Origin: Lactarius indigo
Lineage: Eukaryota; Basidiomycota; Agaricomycetes; Russulales; Russulaceae
Direction of reading: 5' to 3'
Length of the DNA stretch: 64,000 nucleotides
Assembly: GCA_025766275.1 (NCBI GenBank)
Contig: JAFKAC010000179.1
Coordinates: 1 to 64,000, forward strand
Part shown: positions 43,629 to 55,410 of the stretch, piece by piece
Layout of the letters: every line of letters starts with the position of its first letter
Numbering within the stretch: position 1 is the stretch's first letter
Translations under genes and position numbers: made by a program
Notes under the pieces: generated by a model
What the model was told of the DNA's origin: nothing
Database searches by the model: none
What the model saw: only the letters and a program-made list of their open reading frames with translations

Positions 43629-46600
43629 ATGTCGTCTCAATTAACTACTCTTGTCTCCGTCTTCGATGGCTCTAACTGGACCCTCTGGTCCAACGCCATG
43701 CAAGCCTTCTTCATGTCCCAAGGCCTCTGGGGTTACGTCGATGGTTCTATCCCTCTCGACACTACTGCCACCGCTGAAGTCCAAGCTGCCTGGCGTCGCA
43801 GTGATGAAATGGCAAGGGGTAATCTTACCCTTTGTCTTTCTCCTGCCATCCAGCAAGCTGTCACTGGCACCTCTGCCAAATTGCTCTGGGATGCTGTCCA
43901 AGATCGCTATGGAGCGGTCTCCCTGCCACGCATTTACAAGGATTTTAAAGAAGCAGTTTCTATTCACTTCAATCCAAACCAAAACCCAGTAGCAACTTTT
44001 GAGAAAATGGCTGCCGCCTTCTCTCGACTTGGTGCTGTTACTATTGGCACTGCTCCTAATCAAACAACACTTGCGATATCTCCTCCCCTTCAGGCTTTGA
44101 TAGCCATGTCTGCGCTTCCTCAGAAATGGGAAAACCTTATCCCCATTATCTGTAGCGGTGTTGCAACTGCTGATCTCAAACTTGCTTCAGTTTCTGGCAT
44201 AGTTATTGGCCAGTTTGAAACTGAAACTAATCGCGGACAGCATAAGGGAGCTCACAACGCGCAGAAACTCTCTGCCGTTAAACGCAAGTGCGATAACCCT
44301 CACTTTTCGAAGCAGGGTGGTCAGCAGCAGCCATTGCCTTCCTCTTCCAATGCCCCCGGCCCATCTTCCCAGCAGCAGCCTAATCGGCAGCACGGAGGAC
44401 GAGGATCTGGGCGAGGCAAAGGAAAAGGGAAAGGCAAAGCGTGTGGTGGCGCTCCCCAGCATTCCCACATAGCCTCTGTAGCCACATTATCTCCACCCAC
44501 TTCTCACAAGGTGATCCATATTGGGTCATCTGGCGTCTCTACTCGCACAGAAGTTGAATCCTCTTCACCTCAGAGGACTCCTGGCTTCTTTCCCTCTGTT
44601 AATACCGCTATGACGCTTGCAGAGTGGCTGAATGTACCAGCTACAGTTCAGACCGCGAAGACGCTTGAGCAGCGTTTTGCCGATGTGGACGCTCAGATGC
44701 GCCCTCAGATCGATAAATTTATTGACGAAGAGTATGACTCTGATTTCGACATTGATATGATGCAAGCACCCCCTGCTGGCGCTCAACCTATTGTCGACAT
44801 CGAGAGTCTAGACGACTCTGAGATTGCCGCCTATTGTAGTGAGTCATCAAACCCTCTACAATTAGACTTGAGTGATCTAACTATATTGGATGTTGACTCG
44901 AATAAAGAAAACCAAGCTCCAACACCGGAATATGTTGATCCGGAGGCAATTGAGGCTGAAGAGATAACAAAAATGTGGGAACAACCTTCATTTACTGGCG
45001 CTGGTTCTATTCCAAAAGTTCCTTCTTCGGAGCTAATTCTTGCCGCATGGACTAGGAACCAGCAATATTTATTTGATCATGGACTTCCCACACACCCTGA
45101 CTTTAGTACTTTGATATCCCCATCAGGCTCGCATTCTATAACCCCCGAACATTTTCTAACCGGTCCAGATGAGGTCCTGGATTGGGGTTCCGATGAAGAA
45201 GAGTACGTTACTCCTTCATTTTGCCTATTACATGCTGATCACGTTACAGAATTAGTCCAGCCCCCAAAAAATCTAAGGGGTGGCAGATCTAACTGTAACA
45301 TACTTGAGTCACATGTAAAGAAGTTGCCTGAAATGTACAATAATACTAGTGCCCTTCTCGATTTTCTTGAGTGTGAGCACAATGAGTACTTCAGTCAATG
45401 CGCAGAATGTTTGAAGCGTACTAAAAATATGTGGCTTCTTGACTCAGGAGCCTCAGCGCACTTTACCAATAGTCTTAGTGATTTTATTGAGTATAAGTCA
45501 CTAGCCAAGTCTGACAGAATACCTGTCAAAACCGCGGCTCATATGATATATGTTGAAGGAATTGGTACTGTCTTGCTAGAGCATTATCTCGCAGACAAAC
45601 TTGTAACTACACAAGTTTATCCAGTCTTTCACATACCTTCTATGAGCACACGGTTACTATCCATGGGAGTATTCCTACAGCAAGGATTGCGCATTTTGGG
45701 GAATTTGCAGCATATAGACTTGCTAAGAAAAAATAAAACAATTGTCCAATGTAAACCCCTTATTCACGGACAATCGCTATTTTGGCTAGATGCCTCTATA
45801 TCTAATCTAACTGAGTTGGATTACGCCAACTTATCTGCATTGCAAAATGTAGATTATGACCTTATGCATTGTCGCCTTGGACACCCATCTAAAGAGGTTC
45901 TAAGACAATCTAAGGAAAGCACTATGGGTTTCCCTGATGGGATAATAATTCCAACCTCTGACAAACTATGTCCAGGATGTGTGCAAGGCAAAATGCCTGC
46001 AGCATCTCATCCTCCTTCCAAGACCAGGGCTAAAGCCTCCTTTAGTCGGATTCATTCCGATCTAAAAAGCTTCCCTATACCGTCATATCACAAGTACAAG
46101 TATTTTATTGTCTTTTTCGATGATTATACTTCTTTTGCTTGGATCACTCTCTTATGAAATAAAGCCTCTGCTATTACTGCTTTAAAGCAGTGGCTTGCGC
46201 TGATTAAATATCAATTCAATGCTACCATAAAAGAGTGGATGTCTGATGCTGGTGGTGAATATAAATCGGATGCTTTTCTTAAGCAGCTAAAGGATGCCAG
46301 CATTACAGTGCTACAGTCTGCGCCACATACCCCACAGCAGAATGGCCGCGCTGAGCGCTTTATGTGTACAGTTATGGACGAAGCTCAGGCCATGCGCCTT
46401 GATGCTTGTTTACCTCAGAGTTGGTGGGAATTTGCAGTCTTACATGCTACACATTGTTATAATAGAACTCCAATCAGTCGCCTTAAATGGCAGACTCCCT
46501 ATGGACTATTATACAATGATAAACCCGACATTGCTCATCTTCGAGTCTTTGGATCGGGTGCTTATGTTCATATCCCTGAAGCTCGCCGGGTGAATAAACT

Positions 46601-48878
46601 TTCCCCTAAAAGCGAACTAATGATCTACCTTGGTAGGGGATCTGGAATGAAGGCTGATGTCTTCATGCGCACTCCAAATACCTTGTTTTACTTGGACAAA
46701 GCTCTCTTTGATGAAGCATTGTTTCCTAAGTGTCCATCGGACAGTGTTAGGAGTAAACCCAAAGGTGTTACTCAGTTAGATGATATAGCTTCTGATGATG
46801 AGCTGTTAAATGACGATACCACTCCTGGTGTTGATGATGACCCTCCACCTGAGCCTCCTAAAGTGAGGAGCGCTCCACAAGCCCCTGTGGCACCTCCTCC
46901 TAGTACATCTACGAGAGGAAGTGGATCGCAGCTACCTCCACCTTTACCACCGCAACCCATACCAGGTCCTAGTCAACCTAGGAGGTCGGTGCATACAAGG
47001 AAACAAACTTCTCGTCCAGATAATGTCTATGGAGATAGGCCTCCTACTATGATTATTTGTGACATTGAGTGGACTCACACATGGCGACAGTTGACTGGTG
47101 ACCAGCCGAGTAGCTCTTGGTTGCGTTCACGTCAAGATCAGACAGTACCAGGAGATTTTCCTGAGCAACCCGAGTCTGGTCCTCCTCGTGCATCGGGTAG
47201 TAATCCGCACCTTTCGGATGATGAAGTAGAGCAGCAATTGCTTACCCGCCTTGCTCAGGAAGGGGGAGTCAAATTTCTAGATCTTCTGCTAGCCAAAGCA
47301 GTTTCACCAATAGATCTAGACGCACCTGATACCTCTAATATTCGAGAATGGACTTATTGGGACATTCTAAAGATGCCAAGCAACTCTCAGGAGGAGTGGC
47401 ATAATGCGTGCAAAGAGGAACTAGCTTCCCTTCACAATCACAAAGTCTATGAACTTGTTAACCTGCCGAAAGGCAGAAAGGTTATCAAAAACTGATGGGT
47501 ATTTGACTTAAAGTCAGATGGCCGAAAGAAAGTCAGGCTAGTTGCCAAAGGTTTTTCTCAGGTTGAAGGCATTGATTATGACGAAATATTCTTGCCTGTG
47601 GTACGGTTTGAGACTGTCCGGATGATGCTTGCGCTTGCAGCGCTAAAAGATTGGCACATCTCTGGACTAGACAGTCAAAACAGCATTCCTGTATGGGGAC
47701 CTCAATGAGGAACTCTACATGGAACAACCTGAAGGGTTTAAAATCCCTGGTCAACAAAATAAAGTGATGCGCCTTAGAAAAGCCATTTATGGACTTAAGC
47801 AAGCTGCTCTCGCTTGGTGGAGAGCACTAGATAAGTCTATGGGTACTCTAAGTTGTACATGTCTGCAATCAGACTCAGGTCTTTTTGTAAATGAGGAAAA
47901 GACAATTGTTGTAATTGTCTATGTTGATGATGTCCTCTTCCTCAGGAAAAAATAAAAAACACATTGATTCCCTGAAGCAGCGCTTCATGAAGATCTGGGA
48001 GTGCAGAGATCTTGGAGATACCAAGGAGTTTCTTCGAATGCGCATACTACGTTCTAAGGGTAGAATCCTCATTGATCAACAGGACTACCTTCAGAAAGTA
48101 CTACAGCACTTCAAACTGATTAACGCCAAATCAGTACCAACTCCATTACCAGGAAGGGTATCATCCTACTCCTAATAAGGAATCTGCATCTCCAGAACTT
48201 CGCGCTTCATACCAACAATTGATAGGATCACTCCTATACATAATGATTGGAACATGACCAGATATTGCCTATGCTGTTACCAAAATGGCACAGTTTGCTG
48301 CCAATCCATCTGAGGACCACTTAAAGCGTGCACTTTATATATGCCGCTATTTACTTGGGACCTCTAATTATACTTTAGTCTATGACGGTAAAAGTGATGG
48401 TGGTATAATAGCATATGCGGATTCTGCTTGGGCTTCAGATCCAGTCACTAGAAAGTCCACTACGGGCTATTTAGTAAAAATGGCTAATGGAATATTCTGC
48501 TGGAATTCGAGAGCACAAAAATCAATTGTGCTTTCATCCACTGAAGCAGAATATATGTCGCTGTGTGATACAAGCAGACAGTTGGTCTGGATACATTCGC
48601 TCTTTCTTGAGCTAGGAATAAATCTAGAACCAATTCCATTATGCGGAGATAATCAAGGCTCCATATTTCTATCTTCTAATCCGGTTCAAGAAAAATGGAT
48701 TAAACATATCAATTTGCGTCACCACTACATACGTGAAGTAATTCGAGATAAGAAGATAGAACTATTCTTTATAGAAGGAGCTGAGAACCCTGCAGATCTT
48801 TTTACTAAGAATCTGGGTCATGTTAAGTTCCTAAAATTCAGGGAACAGCTTGGGCTGGAGTTTCACTCGCCCACGTGA
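43629..48878 (+). pseudogene. copia gag-pol polyprotein with stops and frameshifts
   Basis: Gag starts at 43629 (MSSQLTTLVSVFDGSNWTLW) and ends in a Gly/Lys-rich RNA-binding tail (GSGRGKGKGKGKA) instead of a CCHC knuckle. The acidic linker is unusually long. Protease WLLDSGASAHFTN (near 45430) is intact. Integrase has the CRLGHPSKE and CPGCVQGKM zinc site, FFDDYTSF, MSDAGGEYKSDAF and QQNGRAERF (D-D-E). RT has VRLVAKGFSQ, YGLKQAALAWWR and VYVDDVLF; RNase H has YADSAWASDPVTRKSTTGY and SSTEAEYM. TGA at 46155, 47493 and 48256 sits where Arg is expected. Frameshifts lie near 47670, 47940 and 48165. The stop at 48876-48878 is the natural end. Confidence 0.92.
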
Positions 48879-49434
48879 GCTTGAGCAGCTCAACACTATG
48901 GTTGGAGGTAGAATAAAAAGGGTCTTTCATAGCTTCTCCGTGTACATCGTTTCTTCTTTCCCAGTAATAGGGAATACATAAGAAATGAGTCACGAACGAC
49001 TTGTTCTTCTCAAGAACCGTACAAGCTTATTGAGTCTGATGACCCTAAGCTTTTATGATTTCTGAGAAGACTGTCCCGCGAGAGTTGTTCTCTCACAAAT
49101 CATAAAAGTTTATTGAGTCATCCGACTCTAAGCCTTCTATGGTTTTGTGTCAAACAACCCTGGTATTCTTACCAGAAGGAAGCTCACACACCCTGTTCTA
49201 TCACCAGCATAGTATAACTGCTCACTAAACCGAGGATCGACGACCATTGTTGGGGTTAAGCGTCCCTTTCATTCTATGAAGGGATGTTGCTATGACCCCA
49301 CACCTAATCCCCTATACATCCCTCTGACATTTGAGGATCGAAGCATCCTTGGTCGATGTTTATTACCGATCCTTCTATAAAATGTCTTTAATGTAAGGTC
49401 ATTGCTTAGATGCGCTTTACTAGCTGCACTAAGC
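48879..49434. other. copia 3' untranslated region with a diverged direct repeat
   Basis: The segment near 49022-49068 (TTATTGAGTC, CTAAGC, TTATGA) is echoed near 49103-49148. No ORF is called. Confidence 0.5.
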
Positions 49435-49443
49435 AAGGGGGAG
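49435..49443 (+). other. polypurine tract of the copia element
   Basis: AAGGGGGAG directly precedes the 3' LTR start TGTTGAAACG. Confidence 0.85.
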
Positions 49444-49843
49444 TGTTGAAACGTGATAAGTACATAAGGACCTTATCTATAGCAGTTACGAACATTACTG
49501 TACTATATCTACCATATTAGGCAGTTACGATACGTACAATAGCGGGCGTATCATGTCCCGTGATGAGGAGAAGTCCTATGACTATCTCAGAAGGGCAAAA
49601 CACATTAGGCGTGTGTAAAAATGCGATATTGTGGACGCCTTTACTCATCACTTAACTGCAAATGGACATGGTGGGGCCATAGAGCATAAATACCCTCCTA
49701 TGTGGGGAGAGAGGCGAATACAGAACATCACCCACTTTGCTTGTGCACATTCTCCTCTCTCATTAGTCTCTCAACCTACTCAAAGGTGAGAACGTCCTTC
49801 CTGCGTGCTGCGCTTTGGCCTATAAGGCTTTTGCTGTGCAACA
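49444..49843 (+). repeat. 3' LTR of the copia element
   Basis: 400 bp, about 98% identical to 42854-43252, followed by target duplication TGGAC. Confidence 0.93.
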
Positions 49844-50337
49844 TGGACGAGCTCGGTGGCCTAAGTCCAAAGGTCACGTGTCACTGGGCTGACCAGTAAG
49901 ACAGGAAGAGGGTAAGAGCTGAAGTCAAGGGGAAGCCTGCACAGAGGCTGAGAGGGGAGTGACCCAAAGGGGACAAGGGTCAAGGGTCTGAGGTTCTGGG
50001 TCAAGGGCTTGAGTGCTGAAGGGACTGAGGCACTCAAGGAGTCAATGGGAGATACAACGCAGATAGTTGATTAAGCCAAAGCTAAGGAGCTAAGGTGCAC
50101 TTCAGGGTTCCTTATATAGTACAGGATTGCGCCTGAGCGCATAGTGCTACTGGTTGCTATAGATAGGATAATGTGCTGGCAAGATGGTGTTATGCCAGCA
50201 AAGCAGAAGAAGGGTAGACAAGAATAGCACCTTCTGTGCTAGAACAATCAGATAAGAGGGAAGCATAGGTTCAAGAAAGGTAACTGCCAAGAAAGGAGAT
50301 AGATAAAGAAGGGAAACGTAGCAAGTGGTTCATGACA
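49844..50337 (-). repeat. LTR-Y of the cyclin-bearing element, proximal part
   Basis: It continues the LTR interrupted at 42853 (the TGGAC duplication overlaps). On - the LTR starts TGTCATGAACC at 50337. The bases outside (50338 onward, TTACCCCCTTTC) differ from the low-coordinate flank CAAGG, so this is not a solo LTR. It looks like the 3' LTR of a - strand element. Confidence 0.8.
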
Positions 50338-50350
50338 TTACCCCCTTTCT
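50338..50350 (-). other. polypurine tract before LTR-Y
   Basis: On - the sequence reads AGAAAGGGGGTAA and then TGTCATG. A purine run against the LTR start is the mark of a plus-strand primer and shows that sequence above 50350 is the interior of the LTR-Y element. Confidence 0.6.
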
Positions 50351-50375
50351 AAGGGGCGAATTCCACGTCGCCAAG

Positions 50376-51181
50376 TCATGTGGTAGCCAGGTTGGTGAGG
50401 CTAGGCTGTGATTCTTCCAGGATCTGGAGTAAGGCCATAAAGGTGGCATCCTCTTCAGGGTTACTAACCCTGGTCGTCTGGTGTTGTTTCCACTTGATCT
50501 GAGACTTCTTTTCAGGAAGTTTTAGGGACTTCCTCCATTGTCGTCTGATTGGGTTGGTTCTGACAAAAGGAGGGTGAGCAAGTCTTGGGGGTGCAGCCAG
50601 CTTCTTCTTAAAGGGGTGTGTTCTGATGGCAAGCTGAGGTAAAGGGGACGCCGTCAAGATAGGGGTGAGGGGGATGATGGTGGCATCATGCCACGTCAGA
50701 AGGTCTTCCTGGGATACTCCAAGTTTCCAGTTAAGGACACCCAGGAATTCTCGCTCCATCTGTCCAATCTGCCACTTGGTGAACCTTTTGGTGACCACAG
50801 CCCACTGTGCATTACTGAGGGCATTGTCATCCATGTATCTGTCAGCAATAACAAGGGCTCCTAGGAGCAGTTGTATCTCAGCCCATTTAAGGGTGTTGGT
50901 GCAGATATAGGGTTTAACCCTATTCAGGTAGGTAAGGGCGGTTAGGAGGATGGGGGTTCTGATCCGGGATCTGATCACGATCCCAGTGGTCCACCTGATA
51001 AAGGCAGGCTCTTCTGGTCGTCACACATTGATTGCAGTGGGGATAGGGGGAGAGTGGTCAATAGCAGCATCAATGACTGCAATCATGGTGGTGGCCAGGC
51101 ATTCAATGGCTGGGTGCAGGGGATTCTGGTTGGCTAGTCCAGCAAGAGTCTGGGAGTAGATGGGAGCGGCGTAGTTCATTG
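50376..51181 (-). pseudogene. cyclin-like protein inside an LTR-Y element
   Basis: The suggested start is at 51181 (MNYAAPIYSQTLAGLANQNP). An in-frame TGA near 51024 breaks it, in a place where CGA (Arg) would keep the frame (RPEEPAFIRWTTGIVIRSR follows). The cyclin box then reads TPILLTALTYLNRVK, TLKWAEIQLLLGALVIADRY, MDDNALSNAQWAVVTKRF and MEREFLGVLNWKLGVSQEDL. This order is that of the N-terminal cyclin fold of fungal Pcl-type cyclins, which bind a cyclin-dependent kinase. The C-terminal 100 residues are basic and Pro-rich (HPFKKKLAAPPRLAHPP). The stop is 26 bp from the polypurine tract, so the ORF occupies the last position before the 3' LTR. No gag or pol is visible beside it. Confidence 0.7.
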
Positions 51182-51257
51182 TCAGGAGGCAAGGGTAGGG
51201 AGGGAAGTTGTCTGGCAAATTGTTGGTTTTTTTGTCATCGCAGGCCGCTTTTATCCA

Positions 51258-51601
51258 CATCAGGAAAAATGGTATCCTAGAATTTTTTAAAAAATTTAAC
51301 AAATTTCAGAAAAATGGTAATATATGTTAAGAAATAAGCTGTTTTTCCAATTTTCCAAAATTGTTAAGATAGGTGAGATAAAAACCTCCCTCCAAATTTC
51401 CAGTTAGATTTGGTAAAATCTTACCAAATATCCGAATAAATGGACATATCTCAGCATATATTGGGTGAATATGTCCAAAATTGCATCACAAACAGCAGAG
51501 TATTTTAGTTGCAAACAAGGGCACTCAGTTATAGTTGCATCCAAAAAACAATAATATATTGTAACTAATAAGAGTACATGAAACTACAATTGATACAGGG
51601 T
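51258..51601 (+). repeat. left terminal inverted repeat
   Basis: AT-rich; pairs with 53341-53675. Shared words include TAGAATTTTT, AGAAAAATGGTAATATATG, ACAATAATATAT and AGAGTACATG. Confidence 0.85.
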
Positions 51602-53340
51602 AAGTGAGGGCAGTGACATGGTCATGGCAATGGCCGATGTGTGGCGGGGTGGCAGTGGGACGGGTAGCGGCGGTGTCATGGATTGCCATAGGCCTGCAGG
51701 TTCAATATAAGAAAAAAAACAAAACCAAAAAATAAAAATAAAACTTATCTAAATATTGAGCCAAGTGTGTGGCGGCGACATTGCCACGACCGGCGTGGTG
51801 GTAAGCGAGGGAGACAGTGGTCCTGCATGAGTTCAACATTAAAAGAAAAAAAAAAGAAAAAAAAAAAACTTATCTAGATTTGTGGAGCCGAGGTAGGAGG
51901 GCGTGGGGTCACGACAGGGCTTGCACGTAGCAAGTCGGCACTGTGGTGGGGGTCTTGCGTCCATGTTGGGAATGTCGCCGTGGACCGGCGTGGTGGAAAG
52001 GCGAAGTTGTTGAGGCACGGCGGTTGGAGGGGACGGCGTGGTGCCGTTGTCCTGTCTTGCATGTGGTGAGGCGGTGGCGAGGACCTGCGAGGTGAGGTGC
52101 GAGGTGCATTGCATGCGCTGGAGAAGCAAGATGAGAAAAAGAAAAAGAAAAAGAGAGAAAAAAAAAACATATCTTGTCTGCTGGGCCGAAGCCCAGCTCG
52201 TCGTCAGCCGCCTCTTCGTGATGAGCGTGGTGAGGAACAGCGGCGGCGGGCGTTGGGGCTGAGGAAGGGAGGTGGCGGCTTGCATAGCCGGTGCTCGCCA
52301 CAGACGAGCGAGGTGTGGGCGTTGTCCTTGCGTACAGCGGGTGTGGTGGTAGATCCTTGAGTGGCCCGTTAAAAGAAAACAAAAAAAAAAAAAAAAACAT
52401 ACCGTCGGCTGCATCTTGCGTTGGCCGTGGGAGTGGAGGTCACACTGGCCGGGCTGAGATGGTGGTGGTGTGGGTGGGTGCAGTGGCCTGGATATCAGCG
52501 TGATGAGAGATGAGAAAAAAAAAAAGACTTACTATATCCAAGATGTAGGAGGGAGGTGACGTGGCGACTGGGTGTGGCGACTTAGAAAAAAATCGTCAAG
52601 CAGAGGCTTAATCTGTGGCGTGAACGCGTGAACACCCACTCACTCCATTTCCTCTCAACGCTCCCCCACCTGGGGTTTTTTTTTCTTCTCTTCCCACCAC
52701 GCATGCGGGCCACCTCCACAGCCTACACCAGAGGAAAGACGCGGTTGGGGAAGAGCCGGACTTCAGCTCAATGCATAAGTTTTTTTTTTTCTCTTTTTTT
52801 TCTTTTTTTCTTTCATTCTTTTTTTCCGTTTGCAGGACCCCCCGTGCACATGAACCACCACGGCCGTGGCCATACCGGCCTCATCGCTACCCCCGACACG
52901 GTACGCCATGCCCCAACCGCCAACCTGCCACCACGCCGCCCCAACCTGGCGTCCAAGACCCCGCCACCCCCAACTTAACACCACGCCGCCCCGTTATATC
53001 ACGCAAGACCCCGCTGCCGTCGCCGCCGACCTGCCACGCCACGCCAATGCGGCGTGCAAGACCCCGCCACCACCGACCCGCCGCGCCACCCCAGTACACC
53101 CACCACCACCTGCGCCACGCCGCCCCAACATGCCACACAAGACCCCACCGCGCGGCCTCAAGACCCCGCCACCGCCGACCCACCACGCTGCCTCATCATG
53201 GCATGCAAGGCCCCGTCACGCGGTTTCAAGACCCCGGCGCCACCGCTGCCCCAGCACGCGGCTTCAAGACTCCGCCACTACCGGCATACCCCCACACCAC
53301 CCCGACACGCCACGCAAGACCCCCACTGCTACCATGTTTC

Positions 53341-53675
53341 CCTAATACATTAATCAAACTGTAGTTACATGTACTCTTCTCAGTCAAATATATTATTGTT
53401 TTTTGAATGGAGCTACAGTTCACTAAGTTGCACTGAAGTGCTTTGCTGGATGTGATGTACATTTGGACACATCCAGTCAAAACATACTGAACATGTGTTC
53501 ATTTATGCAGATATTTGGTAATATTTCCCAAAATATAACTAGATATTAGAGGGGAGGTCTTTATCTTGCCAATTTTTCACAACTTTTGAAAAATCATAGC
53601 AATTATTCATATATTACCATTTTTCTAAAAGTTTCTAAATTTTTTAAAAATTCTAGTATACCGTTTTTCCTGATG
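53341..53675 (-). repeat. right terminal inverted repeat
   Basis: Inverse complement of 51258-51601 along its whole length by eye, with scattered substitutions and small indels. Confidence 0.85.
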
Positions 53676-54323
53676 AGCCGACTTTCCTGTGCTTCGGCCG
53701 ATCTTGGGCATTGGCCCATTCCATTCCTTTTGCTTTGTGACCTCACTTGGTTGCCCTCTAGGGTCTACTTTATATTTAGATCAATACCTCTGTTTCCATG
53801 TATATAAACATCCTGTAACTACCCCTTTCCCCCAGTTAATCTTAGTCTGCTTTCCCTCAGAGCTTAGAGCTCTGAGGGTCCCAGTTCCCTTTGCTCGCTG
53901 TGTTCCTCTAAGTGCTGCACCATCACGCGCCCTTCGGCACTTTAGAGCGACATTTCCCCTGAATCGGCCGACTGCTGTACAAAGTAGCGAGTCCCACAAA
54001 GGCCTGCATGATTAGCAACGCAGCTTCACACCTCCCTGAACCCAGGGTAGCTCGGGTTGTTTTGGGCAGTGTCCTGATGTGTAGAGACAACCTAGCTCAT
54101 CATTCTGGAGGCCAACGTGGGGAGGTAGAAGCAACTTGCATTTGTAGGCCTCAAGGAGTGATCACAATCGCATTTTCGGCCCACAGCAGCAATTTTCCCT
54201 TGCATTGCTTGTCTGGCAGATTCCAGCCAATCTGCACAACCACCTCGGCCAACATTCATTACACTTAGCAACAGGATAGTGAACCCCCAATCGATTACCT
54301 TTCCAATAATGCCAAATCCTTCA
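53676..54323. other. no gene called; promoter-like stretch
   Basis: TATATAAACA at 53801-53810 is TATA-like, and CAGAGCTTAGAGCTCTG at 53858-53874 is a near-palindrome. Small ORFs have no recognisable content. Confidence 0.35.
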
Positions 54324-54902
54324 TGTTACGCCCTAGCAGGGGTGTGGGTTCTAAAGGTTCTGAATCACACAGGTATCAAGCGAAGACCTCTGTTGTCTTA
54401 TTGCTATGAAATACAAGTGATAAAAGTGTGGCACAAGGTGCAGCACTACTCTGTAATGTAGGACTCCTCGTCCGAAGTGTCTGACACTTCTCTACACTTG
54501 ATCTTGCTAGTGCACAGAGTATAACAGGTGTAACGCGTTGATATAGTTCAACTGCAAAGACTTCGAAGTGTCCTGGTTAGGGACTGAGGTAGGGGATGCA
54601 CAAGAAGAGAGGGATAAGGCGAGGTCACACCAAAGTACGGAGGCAAGGTTGCTAGATTGCAAACGAAGCCAAGTCTGGCTTCCTACGGTCTATGGTACAG
54701 GTTTATATAGGACAGGGTTCCAAACAACATGAACACAAGTCCACACAATATCAAAGAGACTAAACGGAGTAAACAGAAGTTCGGATCAAAGAAACAGCGC
54801 CACTAGTAACAGTAGCTCCTTTGGTAACAAGGTATAGTACAGAAAGGGGAAGGCAGGGTGGAGACATACTGTGACTTAGGTCCGAAGCGTCAGATCATAA
54901 CA
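54324..54902 (+). mobile_element. solo LTR-Z (579 bp)
   Basis: It begins TGTTACGCC like the copy at 36587 and ends CATAACA. The target duplication CTTCA at 54319-54323 and 54903-54907 is perfect. TATA-like TTTATATAGG lies near 54700. Confidence 0.88.
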
Positions 54903-54958
54903 CTTCAACTGGGGTAACGGAACAAGCCAACTCACAGCTGATCGCACAACAACAACAA

Positions 54959-55410
54959 TGTAATGTCGTCACAATGTTAGCTCGACTTGAGCACAATGAA
55001 GGTGGTAACAGACTTAGCAAATAGACACGACAACTCATAGGTCCGTGTTCTTGTCTCAGTGAATGCTTTGAAGGCACACCAACAAGTCATAATCCTCCAG
55101 TAGTGAATATGAGATAGACAAAAGGATAAGGAAGGCAAATGAGAGCACAAGACAAGTGACAATTCAAGAAGACCAAGATGGCGTATCTTGGTCTTCTGCA
55201 GCTACTTTAAATACATATCGAGCAGGCTTTCAAGCGCTGCTATGAGTCACCGTAAGTAGCGTCCAACGTGTTGCAGAAATCTCACAAACCCTAATACTAC
55301 TAGTACCTGTACTAGTATCGAGTCACCTCATATCACCACTATCGCCTATCGTACTACTGCACTGCCAATCGTAAAGGCCTAAGGCTATGAGTCCATGACT
55401 ATGTCGCAAA
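54959..55410 (-). repeat. LTR-W copy, right end decayed
   Basis: It is the inverse complement of much of 7208-7662. The start TGTAATGTCGTCAC matches the inverted end of that copy, and the 12-bp hairpin recurs at 55168-55196. The far end lacks the expected CGTAACA, so the limit is approximate. Confidence 0.7.

Larger units (their letters stand above)
42854..49843 (+). mobile_element. complete copia retrotransposon (6990 bp)
   Basis: The 399-bp and 400-bp LTRs differ at eight bases and one indel, about 98% identical. The target duplication TGGAC flanks the element (42849-42853 and 49844-49848) and the host sequence is LTR-Y. Primer site, gag-pol and polypurine tract are all present, so structure is complete. 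Three in-frame stops and two frameshifts make this copy dependent on others for movement. Confidence 0.93.
51258..53675. mobile_element. foldback element with long terminal inverted repeats (2418 bp)
   Basis: The first 340 bp and the last 335 bp are inverted copies with many small differences. The outermost bases are CATCAGGAAAAA at 51258 and the complement ending at 53675. The interior is low-complexity: the left half (51600-52620) is G- and A-rich, the right half (52630-53340) is T- and then C-rich, and parts such as GGGGTCTTGCGTCC are echoed in inverse, so nearly the whole element can fold back. No transposase is encoded. Flanks do not show a clear target duplication. Confidence 0.8.

Noticed and set aside
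51839..53364. Several long Pro-, Ser- and Phe-rich ORFs
   Set aside because: They come from the low-complexity interior of the foldback element, occur in overlapping frames on both strands and begin or end in A- or T-runs.
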